Assembly: GCF_000816785.1 (NCBI RefSeq)
Contig: NZ_CP007766.1
Coordinates: 124,001-188,000, forward strand
Reading direction: 5' to 3'
Length of the DNA stretch: 64,000 bases
DNA from: Campylobacter peloridis LMG 23910
Lineage (GTDB): Bacteria > Campylobacterota > Campylobacteria > Campylobacterales > Campylobacteraceae
The translations under genes were made by a program, and so were the position numbers. The notes beneath the pieces were generated by a model that made no database searches, was not told the origin of the DNA, and saw nothing but the letters and a program-made list of their open reading frames with translations. Positions 44,466 through 56,387 of this stretch are shown here, in pieces. Every line of letters begins with the position of its first letter. Positions within the stretch are counted from its first letter, which is position 1.

Positions 44466-45500
44466 ATGAAAAAAATTTCATTATTAGTAGCATCTTCATT
44501 ACTAGTTGCATCGACTGCTTTTGCTAATGATAGAGCTTTGCTTGATGAAGCAAAAGCTGCAGGTTTAGCACCTTTACCAAAAGATCAAGCAGGGGTTGAA
44601 AAACTTTTAAATGAAATGGGTGTTAAAGCAAGTAAATTTTCAAAAGAAAAAGCTAATCTTGGAAAAAAATTATATTTTGAACCAAGACTTTCAAAAAGTG
44701 GTTTAATTTCTTGTAATACCTGTCACAACCTTGGTATGGGCGGAACAGATGGTGTAGCAGCAGCTGTTGGCCATAAATGGACAGCAAATCCGCATCATTT
44801 AAATTCACCAACAGTTTATAATTCAGTGTTAAATTCAACGCAATTTTGGGATGGTAGAGCAGGAACTTTAGCCGATCAAGCAAAAGGGCCAATCGAAGCA
44901 GAACCTGAAATGGCAACACCAGCAAAATTAGCTGTAGAAAAAATTTCTTCTATGCCTGAGTATGTGAAAGAATTTAAAAAAATATATGGCAATGATGGAG
45001 TAACTTTTGACAATATTGCAGATGCAATAGCAACTTTTGAAAGAACGCTTTTGACTCCATCTAAATTTGACAAATTCTTAGAAGGCGATACAAAAGCACT
45101 AAGTAAAAAAGAAAAAGAAGGTTTAAAAACTTTTATTGATAAAGGTTGTACAGCTTGCCATACAGGAGTAAATTTAGGTGGTAGTATGCAAGCTTTCCAA
45201 GTGGCAGCTAAATATAAATTTGCAAATGTAGGAGATTTTAAAGGCGATGCAAATGGTTTGGTTAAAACTCCAACTTTAAGAAACATTGCAGAAACTGCTC
45301 CGTATTTTCATAATGGTGCTATTTGGTCTTTAAAAGATGCAATCAAAGAAATGGGTAGTGTTCAACTTGGTATAGAAATTTCTGATAAAGAAGCAGCTTC
45401 TATAGAAACATTCTTAAATGCTTTAACAGGTAAAAAACCAAATATTACTTATCCTCAACTTCCAAAAGCAACTGAAAAAACACCAAAACCAGAGCTTTAA
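44466..45500 (+). CDS. Di-haem cytochrome c peroxidase
   Basis: A 344-residue periplasmic enzyme with signal peptide MKKISLLVASSLLVASTAFA (cleaved before ND). Two haem c motifs: CNTCH near residue 82 and CTACH near residue 230, as in the CcpA/MauG family that reduces hydrogen peroxide with electrons from cytochrome c. Other family features are WDGRAGTLADQAKGPI and PYFHNGAIWSLKDAI. Its 150-bp leader has two TATAAT-like boxes (44348-44353 and 44370-44375) and AGGAGTG before ATG. It has its own terminator. Confidence 0.94.
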   Translation: MKKISLLVASSLLVASTAFANDRALLDEAKAAGLAPLPKDQAGVEKLLNEMGVKASKFSKEKANLGKKLYFEPRLSKSGLISCNTCHNLGMGGTDGVAAAVGHKWTANPHHLNSPTVYNSVLNSTQFWDGRAGTLADQAKGPIEAEPEMATPAKLAVEKISSMPEYVKEFKKIYGNDGVTFDNIADAIATFERTLLTPSKFDKFLEGDTKALSKKEKEGLKTFIDKGCTACHTGVNLGGSMQAFQVAAKYKFANVGDFKGDANGLVKTPTLRNIAETAPYFHNGAIWSLKDAIKEMGSVQLGIEISDKEAASIETFLNALTGKKPNITYPQLPKATEKTPKPEL

Positions 45501-45508
45501 TTTAAATT

Positions 45509-45532
45509 CTTAAGACGCTTTTGCGTCTTAAG
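45509..45532 (+). terminator. Hairpin terminator of cytochrome c peroxidase gene
   Basis: A perfect 10-bp inverted repeat (CTTAAGACGC / GCGTCTTAAG) with a TTTT loop starts eight bases after the stop codon. Its comparatively GC-rich stem stands out in this genome. Confidence 0.8.
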
Positions 45533-45553
45533 CTTACTTTATAAAAAAAATAG

Positions 45554-45559
45554 TATAAT
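45554..45559 (+). promoter_or_regulatory. Putative sigma70 -10 box for rplU-rpmA
   Basis: AATAGTATAATTAC contains a perfect TATAAT about 85 bases before the rplU ATG. The leader includes a small palindrome TGGTAA-C-TTACCA at 45617-45629, close to the AAAGGATA ribosome site, which may or may not be functional. Confidence 0.5.
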
Positions 45560-45644
45560 TACAGCTTTTAACCATATTAAGCTTTTTTAAATTTATGTTT
45601 TATGCATAATGCTTTATGGTAACTTACCAAAGAAAGGATAGCTT

Positions 45645-45953
45645 ATGTATGCTATTATAAAACATAGCGGAAAGCAGTATAAAGTTAGCGAAAATGATAT
45701 GCTAAATTTAGATCGCTTTGAAGCTGAAGTAAAATCAAGCATAGAAGTAAGTGAAGTGCTTGCTGTATGCGATAAAGAATTAAAGGTAGGTGCACCTTTT
45801 GTAAGTGGTGCAAAGGTTGTTTTAGCAGTGATTGCTCATGGAAAAGACAAAAAAGTTGTGATTTATAAAAAAAGACGCAGAAAAGATTCTAAATTAAAGC
45901 GCGGCTTTAGAAGACAATATACTCGTGTTAGAGTTACAAGTATAAAAGCTTAA
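45645..45953 (+). CDS. rplU: 50S ribosomal protein L21
   Basis: A 102-residue L21 protein: [18 protein letters not shown] at the start, [20 protein letters not shown] and the C-terminal [12 protein letters not shown] are the conserved L21 features for 23S rRNA binding. Followed 10 bases later by rpmA, the usual pair, then obgE. Confidence 0.97.
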   Translation: MYAIIKHSGKQYKVSENDMLNLDRFEAEVKSSIEVSEVLAVCDKELKVGAPFVSGAKVVLAVIAHGKDKKVVIYKKRRRKDSKLKRGFRRQYTRVRVTSIKA

Positions 45954-45963
45954 GGAGTAAAAT

Positions 45964-46218
45964 ATGGCACACAAGAAAGGTCAAGGTTCAACTCAGAATA
46001 ATCGCGATTCTATAGGTCGTCGTCTAGGTGTTAAAAAATTTGGTGGAGAATTTGTTCGTGCTGGTAACATCATCATTCGCCAAAGAGGAACAGCAACTCA
46101 TGCAGGCAATAATGTAGGTATGGGAAAAGATCATACAATTTTTGCTTTAATTGATGGTTTTGTAAAATTCGAAAGAAAAGATAAAAATAGAAAAAAAGTT
46201 TCTGTTTATCCTGCATAA
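45964..46218 (+). CDS. rpmA: 50S ribosomal protein L27
   Basis: An 84-residue L27 protein. [20 protein letters not shown] is the conserved N-terminus that reaches toward the peptidyl transferase centre; [20 protein letters not shown] follows. The N-terminus begins directly with AHKKG and has no Firmicute-type cleaved extension. Ribosome site AAGGAG lies just upstream. Confidence 0.97.
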   Translation: MAHKKGQGSTQNNRDSIGRRLGVKKFGGEFVRAGNIIIRQRGTATHAGNNVGMGKDHTIFALIDGFVKFERKDKNRKKVSVYPA

Positions 46219-46222
46219 ATTT

Positions 46223-46241
46223 AAGGCTACTTAGTAGCCTT
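46223..46241 (+). terminator. Hairpin terminator after rpmA
   Basis: An 8-bp inverted repeat (AAGGCTAC / GTAGCCTT) with a three-base loop and a following TTCTTCTTT pyrimidine tract, four bases after the rpmA stop. Confidence 0.75.
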
Positions 46242-46306
46242 TCTTCTTTAATCTTAAAATAAAAAATTTATAATATTATTTTAAAAATTTATACTTTGGT
46301 GATTAT

Positions 46307-47350
46307 ATGTTTATAGATAATGTAAAACTTGTTTTAAGTTCAGGAAATGGTGGAAAAGGTGCTGTAAGTTTTCGCCGTGAAAAACATGTGCCACTTGGTG
46401 GGCCTGATGGGGGTGATGGTGGAAATGGCGGTGATGTGTATTTTATTTGTGATAATAATACCCATACCCTAGCACATTTTAAAGGCAAAAAAGAACTAAA
46501 AGCCCAAAATGGCCAACCGGGTTTAGGGCGTAATAAAAATGGCAAAAGAGGGGAAAGTTTAGAGTTAATCGTTCCTCAAGGCACTCAAGTAATTGACGCA
46601 CAAAGTGGGGAAGTTTTGCTTGATATGTTAGTAGAAGGCCAAAAAGAACTCTTTTTAAAAGGTGGTAAAGGTGGCCTTGGTAATACCCATTTTAAAAACT
46701 CAACCAATCAACGCCCAGATTATGCCCAACCAGGTGTAGCAGGCAAAACCTTAAGCGTGCGTTTAGAGCTAAAACTCATAGCTGATGTTGGGCTTGTTGG
46801 CTTTCCAAATGTAGGAAAATCCACGCTTATAAGTGTGGTTTCTAATGCAAAACCTGAAATAGCAAATTATGAATTTACTACCTTAACTCCAAAACTTGGT
46901 ATGGTTGAAGTAGATGATTATAATTCTTTTGTAATGGCAGATATCCCAGGTATTATAGAAGGTGCAAGTGATGGCAGGGGTTTGGGGCTTGAGTTTTTAA
47001 GACATATAGAAAGAACTTCTTTTTTGCTTTTTGTGCTTGATCCATTAAGAGAAATGAGCTTAAAAGAGCAATTTTGCGTTTTAAGAAAAGAATTAGAAAA
47101 ATTTTCAAGCAAGCTTTATGCAAGAAATTTTGGCTTAATGCTTTCAAAAAGTGATAGTGTAAATTTAGGCGAAGAATTTGCACAAAAAATAGAAGATGAT
47201 TATGATGAATTAAAAGCTTATTTGCAAAGTGAAAATAACCCACAAAGCTTTTTTGTTAAAGTATCAAGCCTTGAAAAAACGGGTTTAAAAGAGCTTAAAT
47301 TTATGCTTTTAGAAGAAGTTAAAAAAATTAGAAATCAAAATAATCTTTGA
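46307..47350 (+). CDS. obgE: GTPase Obg/CgtA
   Basis: A 347-residue ribosome-associated GTPase. The N-terminal glycine-rich Obg fold ([29 protein letters not shown]) covers about residues 1-155; the G domain follows with G1 GFPNVGKST (about 164-172), G2 region [14 protein letters not shown]3 DIPGIIEGA and G4 LSKSD. No long C-terminal extension. Involved in 50S assembly and stringent response. Its stop forms TGATG with the next gene. Confidence 0.96.
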   Translation: MFIDNVKLVLSSGNGGKGAVSFRREKHVPLGGPDGGDGGNGGDVYFICDNNTHTLAHFKGKKELKAQNGQPGLGRNKNGKRGESLELIVPQGTQVIDAQSGEVLLDMLVEGQKELFLKGGKGGLGNTHFKNSTNQRPDYAQPGVAGKTLSVRLELKLIADVGLVGFPNVGKSTLISVVSNAKPEIANYEFTTLTPKLGMVEVDDYNSFVMADIPGIIEGASDGRGLGLEFLRHIERTSFLLFVLDPLREMSLKEQFCVLRKELEKFSSKLYARNFGLMLSKSDSVNLGEEFAQKIEDDYDELKAYLQSENNPQSFFVKVSSLEKTGLKELKFMLLEEVKKIRNQNNL

Positions 47351-47817
47351 TGAGTGAAAATTTAACTATAGATTTTATCCAAGAATATATCAAGTCTAAT
47401 TTTAAAGGTTTGGTATATAAATTTACCTATAAAGAGCATAGCTTTTTTTATAATCCCAATAGGGTTTTAAAAAACGGAGTTTATTTTTGTACTATTAAAG
47501 AAAACGATGGCATAAATGATAAAGCTTCAAATTTAAATAGAGAGGGTGTGTTTCGTCTAAGTTGCTCTCTTTGTGATCAAGATTACCAAAATCTTTTTGG
47601 TCAAAAACCTAAAAAAGCTTTAAAGAGTAAGGTTGTTAGTTTAAATTATGATTTTTCTATGCTCGATCTTATCATGCCTCATCCAATTTATGCTTATATG
47701 GGATATATTTGTATTAACAACCCTTCTAGAAAAAATTTTGAAATTTTTAAAGATTATCTTGAGCTTTCATATCAAAAAGCTATAAAAACTTATCAAAAAA
47801 GGATAGTGGCATTATGA
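47350..47817 (+). CDS. DUF6194-like hypothetical protein
   Basis: A 155-residue soluble protein. The central segment NREGVFRLSCSLCDQDYQNL and LFGQKP resemble the 'SNL(D)RPGVFRLN...LFG' pattern of DUF6194 proteins, a family of unknown role; YFCTIKENDG precedes it. Start chosen at ATG 47350, overlapping the obgE stop by one base; an adjacent in-frame TTG upstream is rejected. It ends with ATGA overlap into fmt. In C. jejuni this slot is occupied by proB (glutamate 5-kinase), so the gene replaces it. Confidence 0.72.
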   Translation: MSENLTIDFIQEYIKSNFKGLVYKFTYKEHSFFYNPNRVLKNGVYFCTIKENDGINDKASNLNREGVFRLSCSLCDQDYQNLFGQKPKKALKSKVVSLNYDFSMLDLIMPHPIYAYMGYICINNPSRKNFEIFKDYLELSYQKAIKTYQKRIVAL

Positions 47818-48725
47818 AAAATATTATTTTTATGGGAACTCCCTCTTATGCAACTTGTATTTTAAAAGAGCTTATTAATAAAGGCTTTAATGTTCAAGCT
47901 TTATTTACTCAGCCTGATAAACCTGTGGGAAGAAAGCAAATTTTAACTCCAAGTGATACTAAAAAATTTGTTTTAGAAAATAATTTAAATATAGAAATTT
48001 TCACTCCAAAAAGCTTAAAAGATGAAAATATAATCAATGGAATAAAAAGCTTAAAACCTGATTTTATAGTTGTTGCTGCTTATGGGAAGATTTTACCAAA
48101 AGAAATTTTAGATATTGCTCCTTGCGTCAATTTGCACGCTTCTTTACTTCCTAAATATCGTGGTGCTTCTCCTATACAAAGTGCTATCTTAAATGCGGAT
48201 AAAATAAGCGGGGTTTGCACTATGCTTATGGAAGAAGGGCTTGATAGTGGTGCTATTTTAGAAAGCAAAGAATGTGGCATTGAGGGTAAAAATTCAGCTG
48301 AAGTTTTTACCATGCTTTCAAATTTAGCTGCTAAGCTTACTATTTCTACGCTTTTGAATTTTGAAAAAATTATCCCAAAAAAGCAAGATGAAAGTTTGGT
48401 TACATATTGCAAAAAAATCAAAAAAGAGCATGGTTTAATTGAACTTAATGATGCAAGTGAAATTTATCAAAAATTTTTAGCTTTTACACCTTGGCCTGGA
48501 ATTTTTTTAGAAAATGGTATGAAATTTTTAGATATAGAATTAGTTGATAAGGAAAAAAATCAAAATTCAGGTGTGATTTTACAAGTAGAAAAGGAAAGCT
48601 TTTTGCTTTCATGTAAAAAAGGCATTTTAAGGATTAAATCTTTACAAGAAAGCGGAAAAAAAGCTTTAGATGCTAAGACTTATTTGAATGGTAGAAGGTT
48701 GAAAATTGGAGATAATTTATTTTGA
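47814..48725 (+). CDS. fmt: Methionyl-tRNA formyltransferase
   Basis: A 303-residue enzyme that formylates initiator Met-tRNA with 10-formyl-THF. N-terminal formyltransferase fold: IIFMGTPSYATCILKEL, TQPDKPVGRKQ, the catalytic Asn-His-Asp set around PCVNLHASLLPKYRGASPIQ (about residues 103-122) and MEEGLDSGAI. C-terminal tRNA-binding domain includes AFTPWPGIFLENG. Length matches the family (about 305-315). ATG overlaps the preceding stop (ATGA); birA overlaps its 3' end by 20 bases. Confidence 0.96.
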   Translation: MKNIIFMGTPSYATCILKELINKGFNVQALFTQPDKPVGRKQILTPSDTKKFVLENNLNIEIFTPKSLKDENIINGIKSLKPDFIVVAAYGKILPKEILDIAPCVNLHASLLPKYRGASPIQSAILNADKISGVCTMLMEEGLDSGAILESKECGIEGKNSAEVFTMLSNLAAKLTISTLLNFEKIIPKKQDESLVTYCKKIKKEHGLIELNDASEIYQKFLAFTPWPGIFLENGMKFLDIELVDKEKNQNSGVILQVEKESFLLSCKKGILRIKSLQESGKKALDAKTYLNGRRLKIGDNLF

Positions 48726-49341
48726 TGAGCTTGATTCTACACAGCTTTATTTGTGTAATAAAATTCGCAATAATGAAATTATAGATAATTGCGCTGTTTG
48801 TGCATTTACCCAAAGTGCTGGTATAGGAAGTAGAGAAAATTCATGGCAGAGTAAAAAGGGAAATTTACATTTTTCTTTTTGCATAAAAATACAAGATTTA
48901 ACACAAGATTTGCCTTTAGCTTCTGCTAGTATTTATTTTGCTTTTTTAATGAAAGAGCTTTTAAATGATTTAGACTCAAAAGTTTGGCTTAAATGGCCTA
49001 ATGATTTTTATCTTGATGATAAAAAAATTGGTGGATTGATGAGTTCTAAAATTAATGAATTTTTAGTTGTTGGTATAGGTATAAATTTAGCTTATGCACC
49101 ATTTGATGCAGAAATTTTAGATATAAAAGTTGATATTAAAGAAATAATAAATAATTATATTGATTATATTCAAAAGAAGCAATCATGGAAGGATATTTTT
49201 AGCAAGTATATGTTAGAATTTGAAAAATCAAGGAAATTTTTTATACACAATGAAGGTAAAATTTTATCTTTAGAAGAAGCTTTGCTGTATAAAGATGGTT
49301 CCATATTGTTAGATAATAAAAGGATATATAGTTTAAGATGA
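48706..49341 (+). CDS. birA: Biotin--[acetyl-CoA-carboxylase] ligase, TTG start
   Basis: A 211-residue biotin protein ligase lacking the N-terminal DNA-binding domain of E. coli BirA, so catalytic only. Motifs: FDELDSTQLYL at the start, AGIGSRENSWQSKKGNLHFS (biotinyl-AMP loop, about residues 38-57), KWPNDFYLDDKKIGGLMSSK (about 95-114) and VVGIGINLAYA. The start is TTG 48706: GAAGG lies seven bases upstream, and no in-frame ATG precedes FDELDST. Partner of bioB for biotin use. Confidence 0.92.
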   Translation: MEIIYFDELDSTQLYLCNKIRNNEIIDNCAVCAFTQSAGIGSRENSWQSKKGNLHFSFCIKIQDLTQDLPLASASIYFAFLMKELLNDLDSKVWLKWPNDFYLDDKKIGGLMSSKINEFLVVGIGINLAYAPFDAEILDIKVDIKEIINNYIDYIQKKQSWKDIFSKYMLEFEKSRKFFIHNEGKILSLEEALLYKDGSILLDNKRIYSLR

Positions 49342-50120
49342 GTGAGATAATAACCATAGCTAACCAAAAAGGTGGAGTTGGAAAAACTACAACAGCAATA
49401 AATTTAGCAGCGTCTTTAGCAGTAGCCGAAAAAAAAGTTCTTTTAATAGATATTGATCCTCAGGCTAATGCTACAACAGGACTTGGTTTTAATAGAAGTA
49501 ATTATGAGTATAATATATATCATGTTTTTATAGGTAGAAAAAAACTTTCAGAAATTATTTTAAAAACAGAACTTCCTCAGCTTTATTTAGCACCTTCAAA
49601 TATTTCTTTAGTTGGTATAGAACAAGAGGTTGTAAAAGAAGGTGGAGAGTATAGAACTATATTGAGAGAAAAATTAAAAGAAATTTCTGATGAATATGAT
49701 TTTATAATCATAGATTCTCCACCAGCTTTAGGAAGCATTACGGTAAATGCTTTTGCAGCAAGTGATAGTGTAATTATACCTATACAATGCGAATTTTATG
49801 CACTTGAGGGTGTCGCAATGGTTTTAAATACTATTAAATTTGTGAAAAAAACTATCAATCCTAAATTAAAAATCAAAGGTTTTTTACCAACTATGTATAG
49901 CTCTCAAAATAATCTATCAAAAGACACAGTAGAGGATTTAAAACAAAATTTTAAACAAAAGCTTTTTAAAACAGGTGAGAACGAGGATGATTTTATCATT
50001 ATACCAAGAAATGTAAAATTAGCAGAAAGTCCAAGTTATGGTAAGCCTATTATACTCTATGATATAAAATCTCCAGGTTCAGTAGCATACCAAAATTTAG
50101 CTCATTCTATTTTAGGATAA
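49338..50120 (+). CDS. parA: Chromosome partitioning ATPase ParA (Soj)
   Basis: A 260-residue ParA/MinD-type ATPase. The deviant Walker A KGGVGKTTTAINLA (about residues 10-23), switch I region DIDPQANATTGLG, Walker B FIIIDSPPALGSIT are all present. No N-terminal helix-turn-helix, so it is chromosomal Soj type. Followed by parB after four bases. No canonical parS (TGTTTCACGTGAAACA) was found in the window. Confidence 0.95.
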   Translation: MSEIITIANQKGGVGKTTTAINLAASLAVAEKKVLLIDIDPQANATTGLGFNRSNYEYNIYHVFIGRKKLSEIILKTELPQLYLAPSNISLVGIEQEVVKEGGEYRTILREKLKEISDEYDFIIIDSPPALGSITVNAFAASDSVIIPIQCEFYALEGVAMVLNTIKFVKKTINPKLKIKGFLPTMYSSQNNLSKDTVEDLKQNFKQKLFKTGENEDDFIIIPRNVKLAESPSYGKPIILYDIKSPGSVAYQNLAHSILG

Positions 50121-50124
50121 ACAA

Positions 50125-50976
50125 ATGGCAAAAAGAAGTGCATTAGGAAGAGGCTTAAATAGTATTTTAGCTGATATAGATGAGGTTTATGAAAGAGAGC
50201 TTGGATCAAATGAGGGTAGATTGGAATTTATTGATTTAGATTTAATTAGTCCAAACCCTTATCAACCACGAAAAAATTTTGACGAACAAGCTCTTGAAGA
50301 GCTTGCAAGTTCGATCAAAGAATATGGACTTATACAACCTATAGTAGTGTTAAAAAAAGATGATTTTTCTTATGTTTTAGTAGCAGGAGAAAGAAGATAT
50401 AGAGCGTGTAAAATTCTTAAACAAAATGAAATAAAAGCAGTAGTTTTAAATAATGATGATATAAAGTTAAGAGAATTAGCTTTAATTGAAAATATACAAA
50501 GGGAAAATTTAAATCCTATAGAATTGGCATATTCTTATAAGGAGTTGTTGGAATTACACGACATAACTCAAGAGAAACTTTCTGATATTATTCATAAATC
50601 AAGACCACAAATTGCTAACACTTTAAGACTTTTAAATTTAAATCAAGAGACTCAAGAATTTATCATAGAAGGAAAACTTTCACAAGGACATGCTAAGGTT
50701 TTGGTTGGTCTTGAAAAAGATGATGAAAAAATGATAGTTGATACCATCATAGGACAAAAATTAAATGTTAGAGATACTGAAAAACTAATCAAAAATTTTA
50801 AAAATACTAACTTGACAAATAAAATAAATAGCAAAAATTGCACCACGCAAACAATGAAAGACTTGCATAGTAAATTTAATCAACTTGGTTTTAAAGTTAA
50901 TAGTAAAAATTTAAAAATAACTATTTCGTTTAAAAATGAAATGGATATTAAAAAATTATTAGAAATATTAAATTAA
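50125..50976 (+). CDS. parB: Chromosome partitioning protein ParB (Spo0J)
   Basis: A 283-residue CTP-dependent parS-binding clamp protein. N-terminal KRSALGRGLNSIL (ParA-contact and ATPase-stimulating arginine), ParB/Srx domain with PNPYQPRKNFDEQALEELA, VAGERRYRACK (GERRxR CTP motif, about residues 88-93) and ENIQRENLNPIELAYSYKEL, then helix-turn-helix around KSRPQIANTLRLLNL, and a C-terminal dimer domain. Confidence 0.95.
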   Translation: MAKRSALGRGLNSILADIDEVYERELGSNEGRLEFIDLDLISPNPYQPRKNFDEQALEELASSIKEYGLIQPIVVLKKDDFSYVLVAGERRYRACKILKQNEIKAVVLNNDDIKLRELALIENIQRENLNPIELAYSYKELLELHDITQEKLSDIIHKSRPQIANTLRLLNLNQETQEFIIEGKLSQGHAKVLVGLEKDDEKMIVDTIIGQKLNVRDTEKLIKNFKNTNLTNKINSKNCTTQTMKDLHSKFNQLGFKVNSKNLKITISFKNEMDIKKLLEILN

Positions 50977-51039
50977 ATATGTTTTTAGGAATTTTGCGAT
51001 ATACTTTTTTGTTTTATTTATATTATTTTAGGAGTGTTA

Positions 51040-51465
51040 ATGTTTAATGATGTGCATTTTTCTATAATGATAGCCACTGGAGTAATTTTTTTACTTTTAA
51101 TTGCTATTTTAAATTCGATTTTATATAAACCTTTGGTTAAATTTATGGATGCAAGGGATTTGACAATCAAAAACGATGAAGAAAAAATGAAAAAAAATTC
51201 TGACGATATTTCAAATGTGGAAATAGAATTAGAAAAAATTCATATACAAACTAGAGATGAAATAAATCAAATAAAATCAAAAGCTATAGAAGAAGCAAAG
51301 CTAAAACAAGAAAAAGAACTTGCAAGTAAGAAAAAAGAATTAGAAGATCAAATGCTTGTTTTTCTTAAAAGCTTAAAAGAAAAAGAAAAAGAGTTAAAAG
51401 AAGAGATGCGTTTAAAAATGCCAGAATTTAAACAGAGTTTTAAAAATAGCCTAAGTAAAATTTAA
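51040..51465 (+). CDS. atpF': ATP synthase subunit b'
   Basis: A 141-residue membrane-anchored stalk protein: one helix (about residues 8-28), then a long charged coiled coil. The start is ATG 51040 (MFNDVHFSIMIATG) five bases after AGGAG; an upstream in-frame GTG within that site is rejected. Followed by atpF; the b'/b pair is the epsilonproteobacterial arrangement. Subunits a and c are not in this window. The 63-bp gap from parB may contain the operon promoter. Confidence 0.9.
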   Translation: MFNDVHFSIMIATGVIFLLLIAILNSILYKPLVKFMDARDLTIKNDEEKMKKNSDDISNVEIELEKIHIQTRDEINQIKSKAIEEAKLKQEKELASKKKELEDQMLVFLKSLKEKEKELKEEMRLKMPEFKQSFKNSLSKI

Positions 51466-51474
51466 GGAGCATTA

Positions 51475-51984
51475 ATGTTAAAAAAAGTTATATTTTTGAT
51501 TTTTCCATTTTATGCTTTTGCAGCGGGAAATGGAAGTGGAGAATATGATATAATACCAAGAGCTGTGAATTTCGTATTATTTGCTGCAATTTTGTATTAT
51601 TTTTTGGCAACTCCTTTGAAAGAATTTTATAACAACAGAATTCAAAAAATTTCATCAAAAATAAATGAAATTCAAGAAAAGCTTATAGCTAGTAAAAATC
51701 ATAAATTGGCAATGATGAAAAAATTAGATCTTGCCAAACAAGATTCTATTAATGCAATAGCATTTGCAAAAAAAGAAGCAGAGATAATTACAGATAAAAT
51801 AGCTACAGAAACTCAAATGGAAATTAAAGCACTAGAAAAGTCTTATGAAGAACATAAAGAATATGAAATGCGTAGAATGGAAAAAGAAGTTGTAAAAGCT
51901 GTATTAGATGAAATATTCGAAGATAAAAATTTACAATTAGAACAAAAAGAAATACTAAATATCATGATGAAAAAGGTATCTTAA
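51475..51984 (+). CDS. atpF: ATP synthase subunit b
   Basis: A 169-residue stalk subunit. An N-terminal signal-like hydrophobic stretch (MLKKVIFLIFPFYAFA) precedes the real membrane helix (about residues 29-46, VNFVLFAAILYYFLATP), then a long coiled coil (to the end). The possible cleavable leader is typical of b subunits in this group. Its stop overlaps atpH by one base. Confidence 0.92.
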   Translation: MLKKVIFLIFPFYAFAAGNGSGEYDIIPRAVNFVLFAAILYYFLATPLKEFYNNRIQKISSKINEIQEKLIASKNHKLAMMKKLDLAKQDSINAIAFAKKEAEIITDKIATETQMEIKALEKSYEEHKEYEMRRMEKEVVKAVLDEIFEDKNLQLEQKEILNIMMKKVS

Positions 51985-52505
51985 TGAGTAGTGTAATAGC
52001 TAAAACATATGCTAAAGCTATATTAGATAGAAAAGATTTTGATGAGTTTTATTCTCAGTTAAATCAACTAAGTTTGGCTTTTGGGTTGGAAAAATTTCTT
52101 AATATCTTAAATTCTTATGATATTAAGCAAGATGAGAAATTAGATTTTTTACTTTCTTTAACTGATAATCCTAGTGATGCTTTTAAAAATTTTATTGCTT
52201 TGCTTGTTAGCAATCATAGAGAGGGTTTAATACCAGAGCTTACTAAAGAGTTAGGCGAACAAAAAGCACTAAAAGAAAATACTTTTTTAGGTCAAATTTA
52301 TTCTAAAGAACAACTAAGTGATGATGAAATTAAAACAATAGAAGAAAAATTAAGTCAAAGATTTAATGCAAATATTAAGTTAGATAGTAAAATAAGTGAT
52401 AATGATAGTGTTAGAATTAGCTTAGACGGCTTAGGTTATGAAATTTCTTTTTCAATGCAAAGCTTAAAAGCTAAAATGAATGATTATATATTAAAAGCAA
52501 TTTAA
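51984..52505 (+). CDS. atpH: ATP synthase subunit delta
   Basis: A 173-residue F1 subunit of the OSCP/delta family linking F1 to the peripheral stalk. Helical N-terminal bundle (AKTYAKAILDRKDFDEFY, then KNFIALLVSNHREGLIPEL) and the C-terminal beta segment VRISLDGLGYEISFSMQSLK, with the family position before atpA. Confidence 0.94.
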   Translation: MSSVIAKTYAKAILDRKDFDEFYSQLNQLSLAFGLEKFLNILNSYDIKQDEKLDFLLSLTDNPSDAFKNFIALLVSNHREGLIPELTKELGEQKALKENTFLGQIYSKEQLSDDEIKTIEEKLSQRFNANIKLDSKISDNDSVRISLDGLGYEISFSMQSLKAKMNDYILKAI

Positions 52506-52514
52506 GGAGATTTA

Positions 52515-54020
52515 ATGAAATTTAAAGCAGATGAAATTAGTTCTATTATAAAAGAAAGAATTGAAAAATTTGACTTTAATTTAGAAATTGAAGAGACAGG
52601 TAAGATTATTTCTGTTGCAGATGGTGTTGCTAAGGTTTATGGACTTAAAAATGCCATGGCTGGCGAGATGGTTGAATTTGAAAACGGCGAAAAAGGTATG
52701 GTTCTTAATCTTGAAGAATCAAGCGTTGGTATAGTTATATTAGGAAAGGGATTAGGACTTAAAGAAGGAAGTTCAGTAAAAAGACTTAAAAAGCTTTTAA
52801 AAGTTCCAGTTGGTGATGCTTTAATTGGGCGTGTTGTTAATGCTTTGGGTGAGCCAATTGATGCTAAGGGTGTTATTGAAGCAAGTGAATATCGCTTTGT
52901 TGAAGAAAAAGCTAAAGGTATAATGGCTAGAAAAAGCGTTCATGAACCTTTACATACAGGTATAAAAGCAATTGATGCTTTGGTGCCAATTGGTAGAGGA
53001 CAAAGAGAGCTTATCATAGGTGATAGACAAACAGGAAAAACAACAGTAGCAATAGATACAATCATTAGTCAAAAAGGCAAAGATGTTATATGTATTTATG
53101 TTGCTATAGGACAAAAGCAAAGCACGGTAGCACAAGTAGTAAAAAAACTTGAAGAATATGGTGCAATGGAATATAGTATAGTAGTAAATGCGGGTGCGTC
53201 AGATCCTGCTGCATTGCAATATCTTGCTCCATATGCTGGTGTGACTATGGGTGAGTATTTTAGAGATAATTCAAGACATGCGTTAATAGTTTATGATGAT
53301 TTGAGTAAGCATGCGGTTGCATACCGTGAAATGTCTTTGATTTTACGCCGTCCTCCAGGTCGTGAAGCTTACCCAGGAGATGTATTTTATTTACATTCAA
53401 GATTACTTGAAAGAGCAAGTAAGTTAAGTGATGAACTAGGTGCAGGAAGTTTAACAGCATTACCTATTATCGAAACTCAAGCGGGTGATGTTTCAGCTTA
53501 TATCCCAACCAATGTTATATCAATTACAGATGGTCAAATTTTCTTAGAAACAGATTTATTTAATTCAGGTATTCGTCCTGCAATTAATGTTGGTTTATCT
53601 GTTTCAAGGGTTGGTGGTGCAGCTCAAATAAAAGCTACTAAACAAGTTTCAGGGACATTAAGACTTGATTTAGCTCAGTATAGAGAATTACAAGCTTTTG
53701 CACAATTTGCTAGTGATTTAGATGAGGCTAGTAGAAAACAGCTAGAGCGCGGACAAAGAATGGTAGAGGTTTTAAAACAAGCTCCATATTCTCCACTTTC
53801 AGCAGAAAATCAGGTGGTAATGATTTATGCAGGAACTAAAGGATATTTAGATGATGTGGCGGTTGCAAAAATTAATGAATTTGAAGCAGCGTTATATCCA
53901 TTTATAGAAGCTAAATATCCAGAAATTTTTGAGCAAATTAGAACTAAAAAAGCTTTAGATAAAGATTTAGAAGAGAAATTAGCTAAAGCATTAAGTGAGT
54001 TTAAAGCAAACCATATATAA
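52515..54020 (+). CDS. atpA: ATP synthase subunit alpha
   Basis: A 501-residue F1 alpha subunit. Walker A GDRQTGKT near residue 170, [15 protein letters not shown], the alpha signature [17 protein letters not shown] near residue 355. Length matches the family (about 502-513). Ribosome site AAGGAG precedes ATG. Confidence 0.97.
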   Translation: MKFKADEISSIIKERIEKFDFNLEIEETGKIISVADGVAKVYGLKNAMAGEMVEFENGEKGMVLNLEESSVGIVILGKGLGLKEGSSVKRLKKLLKVPVGDALIGRVVNALGEPIDAKGVIEASEYRFVEEKAKGIMARKSVHEPLHTGIKAIDALVPIGRGQRELIIGDRQTGKTTVAIDTIISQKGKDVICIYVAIGQKQSTVAQVVKKLEEYGAMEYSIVVNAGASDPAALQYLAPYAGVTMGEYFRDNSRHALIVYDDLSKHAVAYREMSLILRRPPGREAYPGDVFYLHSRLLERASKLSDELGAGSLTALPIIETQAGDVSAYIPTNVISITDGQIFLETDLFNSGIRPAINVGLSVSRVGGAAQIKATKQVSGTLRLDLAQYRELQAFAQFASDLDEASRKQLERGQRMVEVLKQAPYSPLSAENQVVMIYAGTKGYLDDVAVAKINEFEAALYPFIEAKYPEIFEQIRTKKALDKDLEEKLAKALSEFKANHI

Positions 54021-54030
54021 GGTTTAATTG

Positions 54031-56384
<2,354 letters not shown>

Positions 56385-56387
56385 TTT

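Noticed and set aside
46395-46430. Short G-run as a phase-variable tract
   Set aside because: The longest G run seen is only about five bases, too short for slipped-strand variation, and it lies in essential obgE.
46300-46545. Minus-strand ORF over the glycine-rich start of obgE
   Set aside because: It mirrors the codon bias of the Obg glycine-rich region; no ribosome site and no recognisable protein.
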